DNA of 64,000 nt from the NCBI GenBank assembly GCA_958510875.1, contig OY294070.1, forward strand, positions 116,664,703 through 116,728,702, given 5' to 3'. Position numbers and translations under genes: made by a program. Shown one piece after another: positions 1-11,944 of the stretch (the stretch's first letter is position 1; each line of letters opens with the position of its first letter). The notes under the pieces were generated by a model. That model searched no databases and was not told the origin of the DNA. It saw only the letters and a list, made by a program, of their open reading frames with translations. This DNA comes from Endomychus coccineus. Its lineage: Eukaryota; Arthropoda; Insecta; Coleoptera; Endomychidae.

Positions 1-69
1 TTTCAAAAATACAAAAAAATAAATGATAAGCTTGACTTCAAGAGTACATAACCGGGTTACAATGGTCAA

Positions 70-3000
70 TCACACAGTCTCTATTGGTAACAAACTAATT
101 TTATTGACTACACGCTTAAAGACACCAGTGCGAGTCTTAACAGATACCACTCGAACAATATTGTCCTTCCCAGGGTGCACTGCCACGATTCTTGCCATTT
201 TCCAATTCATCGGAGTAACATTATCTTCATGCAAGACGACCAACGAACCTACTAAAAGATCATGCCTTTCTTTGTACCACTTGGTTCTCTGCTGTAACGT
301 GTGTAAATAGTCCTTTGACCAACGGTCCCAAAACTGCTGAATTAACAATTTCATGTGTCGAAAAATTGCTGCATGTGTATGTCGGTTGTCAGATACTGGA
401 ACCTCCGGTACAGCTATTAGCGGACTGCCAATTAACAAGTGTCCGGGCGTTAATACTTCCAAATCGTTGGGATCCTCTGTGAGGGGAAATAGGGGTCTAG
501 AATTTAATATAGACTCTATTTGTGCCAATAGAGTATAAAAATCTTCGTATGTCAAATGAACGTTATACATGACTCGTTTAATATGGTACTTTGTAAGCTT
601 TACGGCTGATTCCCATAAACCCCCGAAGTGTGGGGATCGGGGTGGTATAAAATGCCACCGAATTTTATTTTCTAATAAAAACTCACGAACACGTGGTTCC
701 TTAACTACATCAACTATCTCGGAAAGTTCTTTTTCCGAGCCCACAAAATTAGTGCCGTTATCCGAAAATATATCTGTACATAAACCTCTTCGTGCAACGA
801 ACCGTTTTAGAGAATTTAGAAACCCATGAGTGGACAACTCGCTGACCAATTCCAAATGCATAGCTTTTGATGCGAAACAAATATAAATGCATACGTACGC
901 TTTAATGTACTTTTTATTTCTAAACTTGCTGTCTTTGATCAGGTAAGGGCCGCAATAGTCGATGCCACAAGTTGTGAAAGGTCTGGATGGTGTGACTCTA
1001 GACGCAGGTAAATCACCCATTTTTTGACATATTTTTGAAGGATCAGCTCGAAAACAGATAACACATTTTTGTAATACACTTCTCACCGATTGCCTGCCAC
1101 TCAAAGGCCAATATTGACTTCGAATACTTGAAAGAATCGCTCTAGGCCCAGCATGCAAATTTTTTAGATGCTCTTGCCGTATCAAAAGTTTAGTATAATG
1201 GTGCTTCGATGGAATAATTATGGGATGTTTGTTATTGAAGGTCAACTGAGAATTTTTGAGTCTACCACCTACTCGTATTATTTCATCTTTATCGAGAAAT
1301 GGGGATAATGATATCAGCTTGCTACGACTTGGTAACGGTTTGGATCGTTTCAAAGAATTTAATTCTTCACTAAATACTCGTGACTGTACCAGTTTCACAA
1401 TTCGTCCCTTACTATCTTCTATCTCATCAACAGTAATATCTCCAGTTACCCTATTGGTAATGCACAATTTACAATTCGTAGTAAATCGTACCAATAAGGC
1501 TATTATACGCCATAATCTTGTAATGGAAGAAAAACGTTCCATCAAATCATCATTAGGAATTGATGTAATCATAACGCCAGTAGGTCTAGTTTCGGGAATT
1601 TCACTTGACTCTAACTTACTACTTAACTTAGGCCAGTATTTATTGTTCATAGACAACCAAGGTGGCCCTTCAAACCACATGGTTAAATCTTCAATTTCGT
1701 CTGGATCACAACCTCGTGAAATAATATCTGCTGGATTGGATTCTGTGGGAACATGATGCCATTGACACGGTTCACATATACCCCGAATTTGGGCTGTTCT
1801 ATTGGAAACAAAAGTCTTCAAACTAGCAGGCTCCGAAGCAATCCAAGCTGAAACTATGGTGGAGTCACACCAAAAATGTATCTGGTCAAACTTTACTCTG
1901 AAGATATTCACAATTCTCTCAGACAACTTTGCTGCCAATAAAGCACCACATAACTCTAACCGAGGCAAAGTGACGGACTTGAGTGGCGCAGCGCGAGACG
2001 TCGCACATACTAATTTTACTTTAATCTCCCCATCAGAACTCTTAGATCTAATATACATACAACAACCATATGCAGCTTGGGAATCATCGCAAAAACAATG
2101 TAATTCGATGTTACTGTCCTTACCTATGATACATCTGGCTATTTTTAAATTATTTAAAGCTTCAATTTTTCTATTGAATCTATGGAAAGAGATTAAACAA
2201 CTTGTGGATATTTCTTCATCCCACCCTACTTTCATCTGCCATAAATCTTGGATGACGATCTTAGCCCTAACAATAACTGGACCTAAAAGACCAAGTGGGT
2301 CGAAGATCTGCGAAACAATCGAGAGAATCACTCGTTTCGTGAAGATTTTATGTTGGCTAGAATGAGCTAGATATCTGAAACAATCATCATTCGGTTGCCA
2401 AAAAATTCCCAAGGTTTTAGAACCTTGTGTATCTTTAATGATATATTGAGACTGATCAGTTGTCTCCATGCTTGCCTGTACCTCTAATACACATTTATCA
2501 TTAGATTTCCATTGACGCAAATGAAATCCAGCACCTCCTAATATCCGAGTTACATCCCGTATCAAAGGTGTGGCGGACTCCACGTCATCTGCACCACCCA
2601 GCCAATCGTCCATGTAAAAGTCTTTCAAAATGGTTTGACTAGCAATAGGACACTGTATCTCATTTTCTAATGCAAGTTGCTCTAGACATCTTTTTGCAAT
2701 GAAAGATGCCGGAGATGTTCCGTATGTAAGCGTATTAAGCCTGTAATGACCTAAACCTTCTGTAGGCTTAAAACGCCAAACGATTCTTTGATATTCTCGG
2801 TCCTATTCATGCATATCTATGCATCGATACATTTTCGCTACATCTGCAGTAAACGCAATAATATGGCTACGGAAACGTAAAATTATGGAAAAAATATCTT
2901 CTTGGATGTTCGGACCAACCTTGAGAATATTATTCAATGAAATATTGGTGCTCGTCTTAGCACTAGCATCAAAAACAACGCGTAGTTTAGTAGTTTCAGA

Positions 3001-3228
3001 TGATTCTTTCAGTACACAATGATGCGGTAAATAACAACCGTGATTATTTATTTCAACTGGTTTGCTGATCAGTGACATATATCCCAGATCTAAGTATTCT
3101 GACATAAAACTACTATACTTATCATACAAAGTCTGATTTTTCTCAAATTTTCTTTCTAAATTTCGGAACCTACTAATGGCCAAATTTAATGATTCTCCTA
3201 ATGTATTTCGGTTGTCCCGAAAAGGCAA
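70..3228 (-). pseudogene. pol: BEL/Pao Pol: reverse transcriptase, RNase H, integrase
   Basis: The reading frame continues directly from the gag region. The RT palm begins at 3228 with LPFRDN and reaches TAG at 2805-2803, where the flanking residues DMHE and DREYQRIV show a single nonsense change. The catalytic YMDD follows near 2616-2605 in YMDDWLGG. RNase H-like sequence (FCDDSQAAYG) follows. Integrase has its HHCC zinc region (LHAGPRAIL to CVICFR) and the DDE core: CGIDYCGP, FSDNGTNF and GGLWESAVK. The C-terminus has the DUF5641-type tail (QFWDRWSKDYL) ending at position 70. Apart from the nonsense codon, the catalytic residues appear intact. Confidence 0.9.
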
Positions 3229-3231
3229 CCT

Positions 3232-5244
3232 TTATGGTAAGCCACTTGAACTGCGCTGGAAAGTATTTTGAAAATGTTGCTCGCAATCTGCTTCTTCAGT
3301 GGTATAAATAGTTTTCTTAATGTTACATTCCTCCAATCGCCAGAATGCTTCTACTTGATTTTCTAATGAATACATTCGTGCAAAATTACATAAAGAATCC
3401 CGACTTTTTATATTGCAATCGGCCATTGGGCCAGCAACAACCCAACCTAGTCTAGTATTTTCTAATATTGGTTTTTGGACACCAACCTTAATTTGACCCA
3501 ATAATAGTAGATCATAGAATATACTAGCCCCAAGCAATAAATCAACCTCTGAAGCTATATTGAAATTTGGATCTGCAAGTTTCAAATCACCAGGCAGTTC
3601 TAGGCTAGATATATCGAAACTAAATTGTGGAATGTTTCCTGTTATTTTATCAATAACCAAAAATTGTAAATCGATTGAAGTATCAGTCGTAAGAGATTTA
3701 ATTTCTGCCCTAGTTATTTGCGAAACCTTACTTGAAGTACCATTAATGCTCAAAATAGGCACAGAGATGGATTTCATAGGCAACTCCAGTTTACGCCTTA
3801 AGCTCTTAGTTATGAAATTAGATTGTGATCCTCCGTCCAGTAAAGCTCTAACTATAACAGGTTGACCTTGAGAATCAATAATTTGCACAAGTGCAGTAGA
3901 CAAAATAACAAACATATTATTCTGACAATGAGTAACCGTTACTGTCGTAGGTTCAAAATCAGGAACCCTTGCAATAGTTGTACAAGCTGTCACTGAATTC
4001 CCTTCTGTCGATAAGACCTGTGGTTGAGCATCAGTCGAGTGCTTTGTAGAAACAGACGATGCTGCATTTTGTGAATTGTCTCTTTGACCCAAATGTAGTA
4101 ATGTATGATGTCTTTTTTGACATATGCGACAACCACCGGAATGACAATCCCTATTGACATGCCCAACACGCAAACAATTAGTGCAAGCTCTTACCTTTCT
4201 TATTTCTGCTAATCTATTACTTGGAGTCAATTTTAAAAAACTCTTGCAACTTTGAATACTATGATCCAGTTTGCATAATTGACACTCAACCTTATCCGTA
4301 CTAAAATTCACCGAATAAGTTTTATCGGTTATTTTACGAGACGTTATAGCTTCCAACAACTGACATCTGTCAGTTAGGAATTTTATAAACTCATCTATAT
4401 TCAATTCCACCTTTTGATTACTCTTAACCTTCCACTCCTTTTTAGATGCTACATCTAATTTCGAAAATAACATATATATTAAAATGGTGCTCCAAGATTC
4501 TACTGGTTCACCCAAATTTTTTAAAGACCTGTAATGTTTTAAAAAATTGTCTAAGAATGAACGTAATGCAGAAGCTGATTCCTTTACAATATTGGGTAAA
4601 TCAAATAATTGCCTTACATGGTTTTCTATGTTAAGCTTTATGTTCTCATATCGCGACTGTAGCAAGTCCCAAGCAACCGAATAATTGCTGTCATTAATTG
4701 TCAGTGAATCAATGACCGATGCAGCCTCACCTTTCAAAGACGCTTGCAAATAATAATACTTCTGAATGTTACTCAAACTTGAATTATGTATCAAAACTAC
4801 AAAAGTGTCTCTAAAAGTAGCCCATTTGTCATAATTACCATTGAATTCTGGCAATTTCATGGCTGGTAACTGTACACCTGAATGAATGTTAGTTAGTAAT
4901 GGTAACTTGTTTGAGTTTGAAGAAGCATTTGGTATTGGGTCAGCGAGTTTTTGAATATTTATTAACTCTTTTGCCTGCGCGACAATAGCAAAATATTTAT
5001 CTTCAAAAAACATTCTTTCTTCGAGTTGTTCCGAACTATCGGATGATTGTATAAGTTCAATTTCTGTTTGAATGTCATTAAATGTAACAAAGATTCTATC
5101 AATTTTTTCTAATCTGGTACATATTTCGGTAACTTTGTCATGATTCCTTGAATCGACTAAAAAACTAGCAAATCTGCTCAATTGTGCTTTTAGTTGCCCC
5201 CTACGAACCACCAGGTTTTTAAGAGTATCCTCTGGTTCAGCCAT
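3232..5244 (-). pseudogene. gag: BEL/Pao Gag and aspartic protease region
   Basis: A 670-residue frame. The N-terminal third is coiled-coil-like and leads into a DUF1759-type Gag domain (about residues 130-290, with the KLPEFNG and YYYLQASLKGEA motifs). Two cysteine-rich knuckles follow around residues 315-385 (CQLCKLDHSIQSC and CTNCLRVGHVNRDC, then CRICQKRHH). A retropepsin-like DUF1758 domain comes next. Its active-site stretch reads LLDGGSQSNFI, so the usual Ser/Thr after the catalytic Asp is Gly. The frame ends at TAA 3234-3232, but homologous sequence continues directly in the same frame, so this is either a nonsense mutation or a leaky stop. BEL elements normally make one Gag-Pol chain. 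The start at 5244 is the first Met after the leader. Confidence 0.88.
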
Positions 5245-5474
5245 AATTTACACAAGTATGTATAATTTGTAATTATAAACTTATGAGTGCAAAAATGTAG
5301 AAATGTAATTCACATCTAAATTGGCAATAGAATCTATATTAAACAAGGGTAAATTGATGATGGAAACTCACAGATTTACATTAAAAATAAGACGACGGCG
5401 ATAACCTTCACATAGGTGCTGCAGTATCTTATTATGCCTCCAATTTTTGCGGCTTTTCCATGGAAAATGCGGCA

Positions 5475-5495
5475 CAAATCCGGCTCGAAGGACCA
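5475..5495 (-). other. Primer-binding site complementary to tRNA-Tyr
   Basis: The plus strand here reads like the 3' end of insect tRNA-Tyr including CCA (core CCGGCTCGAAGGACCA). The minus strand is therefore the complement needed to prime minus-strand DNA synthesis, and it begins TGGTCCTTCGAGCC. It sits 6 bases inside the candidate LTR end at 5502. The tRNA identity is from memory of the conserved acceptor/T-arm sequence, not a search. Confidence 0.8.
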
Positions 5496-5501
5496 ATTTT
5501 A

Positions 5502-5760
5502 TGTTGGATAGCACTGCTATTTCTTGGGGTTGTAAATCCGCTGGCGAAATGCCAATCCAAATGGTATAAGTTTATTAAAATTACAGCAACAAAAATATCG
5601 ACTATATAAACGTCATAAACAATTCGTTACTTTATTGAAATCAACAACAAAACAAAAAAAACATACTAGCGTCCTTACGCACAGAACACTCAGCGTGGAC
5701 CCCAGCGATAAATATAAATATAAGTTCACAGAACATAATAATTAAACTATCGATTCAACA
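5502..5760 (-). repeat. Candidate 5' LTR of the BEL/Pao element
   Basis: The inner end beside the primer site is TGTTGGATAG on the plus strand, and a matching outer end CGATTCAACA stops at 5760, giving TGTTG...CAACA termini and about 259 bp. A TATA-like stretch (rich in TATATTTATATTT, minus strand) lies near the outer end around 5708-5724. The second LTR is outside the window, so the outer boundary is provisional. Confidence 0.45.
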
Positions 5761-6324
5761 GACAGATTAATGGATCATTATTAGAGTTCAGGCGATCTAT
5801 AAATAAATAAGAAATAATAACCCTTATCACTAAAAATATGTTTGAATTACTGAGGACCTTTCCGCTACCAAGTAGCTATTATCTGAGTCAACTAAATTAG
5901 AAATCAAAATATTCCTGTTCAAATACTATTTGGGGATAATATTGCAGATGAGGAGATAAATCGGAATATAATAAATTCCTTTCTGATTTACAGTTATTTG
6001 TCCGTACCTGTTTCAAAAGTGATAACGTTTCTTGAAAAATGGTGTAACCTCAACATTATTTTTCTATATATGGAGAAAATGTTCTCTATACCGAGTTAAA
6101 ATGTACCTGTCAATTAAAAAAACTTTCACATTACATAGAGAGTATAATTTTACTACTTTCCACTCCTTTAGCAGTTTCTACTTATTAGAAATGTATTAAT
6201 AAGTATTGAAACTTTAGGATTAATGTCGAGGCAAGGCAGCCGATGCTTCCTTCTACGGGTATTTTCAATGTCTGCTTCTGCGGTTGTAGCCCATGTTAAA
6301 TACTAATTGATAAGTGAAACTTCT
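5761..6324. other. AT-rich spacer, nothing recognised
   Basis: No coding similarity, repeat pair or structured motif was recognised between the BEL element and the foldback element. Confidence 0.5.
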
Positions 6325-7184
6325 AAAGGATACCGCACACTTTAGTAGGGAAAGTGGCCCCCTGTCGAATTGGCTGAATTTTTGATATGTTATAGTCCAA
6401 GTCATTCCGAACAAAAAGTTCAATGGGCACAACTTTTTCTATAGGCTGGTTTTGGCGCTAGAGGCCAATGAAAACTTTCATTTGTTCTTCATTAAACAAC
6501 ACGAAACGTTATCCTGGATAATAATCACTTTTCTGAATAATCAAGATCTAAACAGTCATTACTATGACATACTGTTAAAAGTATTTTTCTTTGGTGTTGT
6601 TATATTTGGTCAATTGTACAGTGTGTTCCAGCTACTTACAATTTTTAAAGTGCAATAATTCGAAAATGGTTACAAATCGTCTTAGGGATCTACAATGAAA
6701 AAATGTTTATGAATCCTATTCTACACCGTATTCTACATCACATAGTCGAAAAATATAAGGAGTATTCCTTTTAAAAGAAATCTAAAGTTATATTCGAAAA
6801 GTTCCGTACCTACTGAAAAATATTGTTCGACCATCCTGAATAATCTTAGGCCATGAAAAAGAATGAGAAATATTACAAGTCTGTCTATAAAATGGCCTTA
6901 AAAAGATTTTCTTTCTAAATCTATCATCTTAACGTCAGTCATATTAATGACTGTTTAGATCTTGATTATTCAGAAAAGTGATTATTATCCAGGATAACGT
7001 TTCGTGTTGTTTAACAATGAAGAACAAATGAAAGTTTTCATTGGCCTCTAGCGCCAAAACCAGCCTATAGAAAAAGTTGTGCCCATTGAACTTTTTATTC
7101 GGAATGACTTGGACTATAACATATCAAAAATTCAGCCAATTCGACAGGGGGCCACTTTCCCTACTAAAGTGTGCGGTATCCTTT
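6325..7184. mobile_element. Foldback/MITE-like element, arms about 243 bp
   Basis: The left arm 6325-6567 (starting AAAGGATACCGCACAC) is repeated in reverse complement at 6943-7184 with very few differences, around an unrelated centre of about 375 bp. The arms begin with the same terminal bases, and homology stops abruptly outside them. The 68-codon frame at 6452-6658 runs from arm into centre and has no recognisable product. No transposase is present, so this is non-autonomous. The superfamily is not assignable because no clear target duplication is visible. Confidence 0.8.
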
Positions 7185-8320
7185 GGATTATTTTAAAGTA
7201 ATGGCTCTAAATTGGTAAATTGATTGCATCACTTCGTTGTTATAATTTTTCTGCCCTAAAGGCACGTTTAATCATCTATGAATAGGACTATTAAATGGAG
7301 CTATTCAATAATTAATTGGTGCATCTGAATCCGCTAAGATATATGAATTTGTTAGTGTAGGTTTCTTTTATATGTAGAATTCTAGCTGGTGACCATCCTT
7401 GTTAATTTTAATGTTATAAGAATTAGAATGGAGCTGTCCGTAACTCTGTGATATTTCTATTTTTCAGATCAAAAAGAGTACAATTGTATGTTTTGATAAT
7501 GAACTATAAAGTTCGAAATCGCAATCAACTTTCTTTCAAGTGATGTGATATTTAACAAAGTAAAATTACGTTTTTATTTGTTAAGAAGAGATAATGATTC
7601 GAATTTTTCCTAGTACATAAATACCGCCCGCGCAAAATAACTTCTCACATAAGCTTCGCCTGTGGAATACTTCCCTGAAAGACTTTTCATGGAAACGTCA
7701 AGAAGATTTACTAAATATTGGTATCACCAGTACTCCGTCAACTTCTTTAAAATGATAATAGAATGTAAGAAAGTAAATCGTAATACATTTTACGATGTAG
7801 TAATAACTTTTACAGTCCCTCTTTCTGAATAATTCACCCTGACATCATATTTCACAAAGGAATTTTTAAAATAGTTAAGCTTGTATATTCTACATTTCCA
7901 CGTACCCTGTTGATATTTCGTATATGCTTTTGGCCAATTGTCGAATATCCTGCAATAAACATAAACCGCTTGGGTTTTCCCAATGTAAGTACCAACATTT
8001 CCAAACTTCATTGTTAGTTGTACTTGCAGGTAGTAGAGTATACAACAGTCCCCATATGCAAAAGTTGACCCATAGTTGTTACTCGTACTTAATCTCCAAG
8101 TACATCTTCTAAGACATGTATTTGTGCTAATGCATCTTATTCTACCATTATTTAAATTTGATGTTTACATAGGTTCTAATAAAAGCCAGAATATTTACTG
8201 TAGACTTACTGTCAACTGGCAATAAATCGATGGTATTATAAATAAATAAAACGAAATTACTTTTTGAATATCACTAAAAAAATTTAAAATTCAATTATAA
8301 ATCCAATTTGAAGGCGTCAC
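7185..8320. other. AT-rich spacer, nothing recognised
   Basis: Only short chance reading frames occur. Neither strand shows protein motifs or repeats that I recognise. Confidence 0.45.
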
Positions 8321-8506
8321 GTTATTTGAATTAGCTGAGACAAAATCATTTAATTTTAAAAATTTGGCCTAGTAGAAATTAAAAATATGTAATATATTTG
8401 GCTTAGGTACCAGAAAGTCAATTTTTTTAATATGTTGTCACAGCTAATCTCTACTAGACACAATTTTTATTCTCAAATGATTTTGCTTCAGCTGTTTCAA
8501 ATAACT
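8321..8506. repeat. Small decayed inverted repeat
   Basis: The segment 8321-8381 (GTTATTTGAA...AGCTGA...AAAATCATTT...TAGTAGA) is matched in reverse complement by 8446-8506 with several mismatches, around a 64-bp centre. The size fits a degenerate MITE. No coding content. Confidence 0.6.
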
Positions 8507-8836
8507 GAAATCAATCATCTTTTATATGTCGATTTTTTGATAGCAGTTAGATACTCCGATTCAGGGTTTTATCCACTTGAATAATAAATATTGTTGGGTA
8601 ATTTCATGTTTTCTAACATCATTTCTGAATTGTGAAATGTTCTATAAGATAGCTTTGGTATTTTTTTATTTATATATAAAATGGAAATTGTAATGAAATA
8701 TCAGAATAAAAATATAGATTGTCAGAAAAAGTACGTCGATATTTTTTTCAATGATTTAGTTTGCCTGATTCACCTTTGTAAGATACTTTTAGACGGGTAG
8801 TTTGATTGAATATCTCTAAAATTTGGTAATTCCGAC

Positions 8837-10390
8837 GTGATAGAAGATTCAGGTGAAATTTTTGAACATCGAATGATGGAGAGACTTGTCAAAATAAGAA
8901 AATTGAAAAGGAATTCAACCTTAAAGATAATACAAGAGTTAATGGAGGAAATATCTGAGGATACACCATCATCTATCATTTTTAAAGCTAGATTAGTACA
9001 TTTGGAAGAATTGAAAGGTAATTTACTTGACTATAATAAACGAATCATAGACCTACTCCTTGATGCAGAAGTAGGATCAATCTGACAAATTTCAATACAT
9101 ATGCAATGTATAAAGCCGGATACTCGAGCTTATGAGCTAGTAAATAGTTAACGATAACATCTCATGATTATCCAACAGTTATTGAAGCCCTCAAGAAAAT
9201 ATTCGGTAATAAACATATTTTAGTCGAGTTATATGTTAGAAAATTATTGGGGATGGTGATATCAAATGCCAGATGTATGATGAGCCCGAGACGTATCTTA
9301 GAGCTTTGGAATCTTTAGGCGTTGAACCCAAAAATAGTGCAATTTTTTTATACCCGTTGGTGGAATCTAGTTTACCAGAAGAAATAATCGAAATATGACA
9401 GAGAAGTACTTTATCTGACTATGATGAAGACTTTGAACATCCGACTGGTCATCGTCTCAATAATCTTATAACATTTTTGGAAAAAGGAGTGCAGTGCGGA
9501 ACGATTGGAATTTGTTAAAGCTTTTATATCTGATGGTATTGAAACATCAACTACAGAGAGGAATGTGAAGAATTTTCAAAAATCTGAAGAATGTTTCAGA
9601 GGACTATTTTCTGGGAAAGGCATTGAAAACTGGATTTCTTGTGGAAAAAGTCATGCTAGTCAAGATTGTTTGAAAGCTCAGCAATTAACAATCGAAGATA
9701 AACAAGAAGTAGTTTGATCTAAAAAGTGCTGTTTCTCATGTCTGAAGAAAAAACATAAAACATCCGTTTCTAGAACTTGCAAACGTTATTAGTAAAACTT
9801 TTGAATGGATATAAATATGAGGTTGTGCGAGCTCTCATAGATACAGGATCTCAGTGCTCATATATTTTGAAGAAGACCGTTTTTGATCTTGGAATAATTT
9901 CAAACGAAGAGGTTGAAATTAATCATGAATTAGTTGGTGGAACTAGAGAAGTTGAATGACATAGATATCATGTTGGTGTTAAGAATATCATGGGAAATTT
10001 GTATACAAAATTGAAGGTTATGGATAATGAAAAGTGAAATTTCTAGGATGAAAAGGGTACATGGATGAATGAAATTCAACTTTTTATTGGTTCAGATAAT
10101 TATGGTCATTTGGTTACTGGAAAGACGCATCGATTAAAAAATGGACTTACAGCTCTTCGTACAAAGTTGGTTGGACATTGATGGGAGAAATGAGAGAATC
10201 GGAACCTTCAGAACCTCCCTTAGGTGATAATATTACATTGATGTGTCTGGATAGTACTAAAATTGCAGAACTGTGGAAACTGGAAACTATTGGTATCAAC
10301 GATCCAATTGAAATGAAAAATAAACTTGAAGAAGAACAATTGGCAAAAACCGACTTTCGATCTATTCTGTACGAGTGCCTTATATGGTAA
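8837..10390 (+). pseudogene. Decayed BEL/Pao gag-protease fragment
   Basis: Separate short frames fall in the order expected of a BEL polyprotein. There is a helical N-terminal segment (8837-9085), then a Gag-like portion with stops. A zinc-knuckle-like stretch follows near 9630-9770 (CGKSHASQDC then CCFSCLKKKHK). A retropepsin motif ALIDTGSQCSYI lies near 9826-9861, and downstream protease-region blocks end in LGWTLMGE and LWKLETIGINDPIE (about 10080-10330). Several frameshifts and stops make it non-functional. Similarity stops near 10390, where a minus-strand non-LTR fragment begins. It differs strongly from the BEL element at 70-5244, so it is a different lineage. Confidence 0.7.
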
Positions 10391-10656
10391 TACAGAATCC
10401 GTAGGTTCGCATTATGCCGATGGGTGTAGGCTGAGGCCGCTTTTGGCGGACATGCCGAAAGTAGGTGGAACAATATCTCAGGCGCCTTTAGACAGACCCT
10501 GCAGCTGACATCAGGAACATGCACACCCATCACGTTGCGGCAATACACCAAGGTGTTGATAACGCCATCTTGGCAACCTGCTAACATCGGATAGCAAAAA
10601 TTGGGGGTACCTTGAGCTCGGGCACCAAGGGGTTGTGGCCCCAGGTGGGATCGCAA
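10391..10656 (-). pseudogene. Non-LTR retrotransposon C-terminal fragment
   Basis: The minus frame contains a CCHC-type motif, CRVCLKAPEILFHLLSAC, followed by YTHRHNANLRILYYHI. This combination is typical of the C-terminal zinc domain of R2/CR1-like non-LTR proteins. It starts with a proline-rich stretch around GPQPLGARAQ. Sequence upstream on the minus strand (to about 10900) has long frames but no recognised domain. It abuts the BEL fragment and is strongly 5'-truncated. Confidence 0.55.
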
Positions 10657-11944
10657 CCCTAAACCAATTGCATATTATGATCACCACCACATTATTTTGT
10701 AGAGTTAAACTTTTTTCTTCGAAATCGAGACAACAACCTATTAATTCGGTTTTGAGGTAACTATTAATTTTCGTTTCATGTAAAAATGTCTCCAGGAACG
10801 ATAGTGCCTGTTCTCGCACTGATTTTGCAAATTGTGGAAGATTATATCTAACATTACACTTTGTATGAACATAATTGAGTCTCATATTACATGTTCCGAT
10901 AGGACACATTTTTCGATTTGTATTTTACGCCCTTTGCCGCCTTTCCTCATACAATCCATTTGTTACAAGCTACACCCATGTGTTTAATTAATATCATGAA
11001 TCATATTATTCTAACGAAATATAGTAAAATGTTTACATTGTGCAAATAACACCCACAGTAACAATGCGAAATACCACATAAGTCACACAAAAGTGTAGAC
11101 AATTCCATACGCTGCAATTTAAAGTTCACATGATGTTTGTACTCGTGCTTAAGTAGGTTTAAATAATTAATATCCATATCTAGACTTCACATTTATTCAG
11201 CGCTCTTATAAATGAAAATTATTATGTAATTAAATATTATGTTCATGGATTGACTTATCGCCTTAGTAAATCTGGCTTGCAAAATATTACTATTCTTCAC
11301 AGAGATAACAGTAGGTATTCAGCTTAATGGATTCAGTTGTCACGGGCTGTGGCGTGGCATATGTTTTTGCGGTCAGGGACAGATGCCTAATTTTCTGTTC
11401 CCCCCATTCCCCTTACACTAGGAGAAGATAAGATTATTGTAAGCATAAAATTTTCTAACGCAGAGAGAATGACACATAGTGAGTTGCGTATTTAGGAATT
11501 TGCAATTGGGAAATTCAAAATTTTCAGAAAGTACAAAACAAAATAAATAATTCTGACATTATTTTCAACTTCTGATATTAATCAAATTGCAATATAAATA
11601 TTTTATTCGGTGAAAAAATTATTTTTAGCATTAACTTTCAAATATATTTCAGTATGAATAACAATTATTTATTATTAATTCATTTTTTTATTGAAAATAA
11701 TACTGTGTAGTATAATAATTACAATGCTTTGAATTAAGAAAATACTATACTGTATGTAATATCAATTTGACAAAATTGTTTTAAGTGCAAGCAAAATTGA
11801 TTTTTTATAAATTGGTTTTATCGATCTTTCGGGAGGTTATATCAGGTTTACGTGAACTCAGTCCTGTGCATGTTTCTGGTTGTCAAGTCAGATAATTAGC
11901 ATTTAGTACCTGCTGCCAAGTCCAACCACCCTTATGTACGCAAG
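10657..11944. other. Unassigned AT-rich region
   Basis: The minus frame 10511-10909 has no recognisable domain. From about 11000 to 11940 there are no coding motifs. A short C-rich, TTCCCC-rich patch lies near 11395-11415. Confidence 0.4.

Larger units (their letters stand above)
1..5760 (-). mobile_element. BEL/Pao LTR retrotransposon, nearly intact, 3' end outside window
   Basis: On the minus strand the order is candidate 5' LTR (5760-5502), tRNA primer site (5495-5475), short leader, gag-protease, then reverse transcriptase, RNase H and integrase down to position 70. This is the standard BEL/Pao order. The whole coding region from 5244 to 70 stays in one reading frame and is interrupted by only two stop codons, TAA at 3234-3232 and TAG at 2805-2803. 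The 3' LTR is not visible and must lie left of the window. No envelope-like ORF is seen. The few lesions suggest a fairly recent insertion, which is inference. Confidence 0.9.

Noticed and set aside
1256..2365. Plus-strand frames of 166 and 187 codons opposite BEL pol
   Set aside because: Antisense shadows of the conserved minus-strand RT, RNase H and integrase frame.
5475..5495. A tRNA-Tyr gene
   Set aside because: Only the last 18-21 bases including CCA match. There is no acceptor partner, D arm or anticodon upstream, and CCA is not encoded in eukaryotic tRNA genes. It is a primer-binding site.
10511..10909. A separate 132-codon minus-strand gene
   Set aside because: It overlaps the non-LTR C-terminal fragment in another frame and shows no motif; probably chance opening plus decay.
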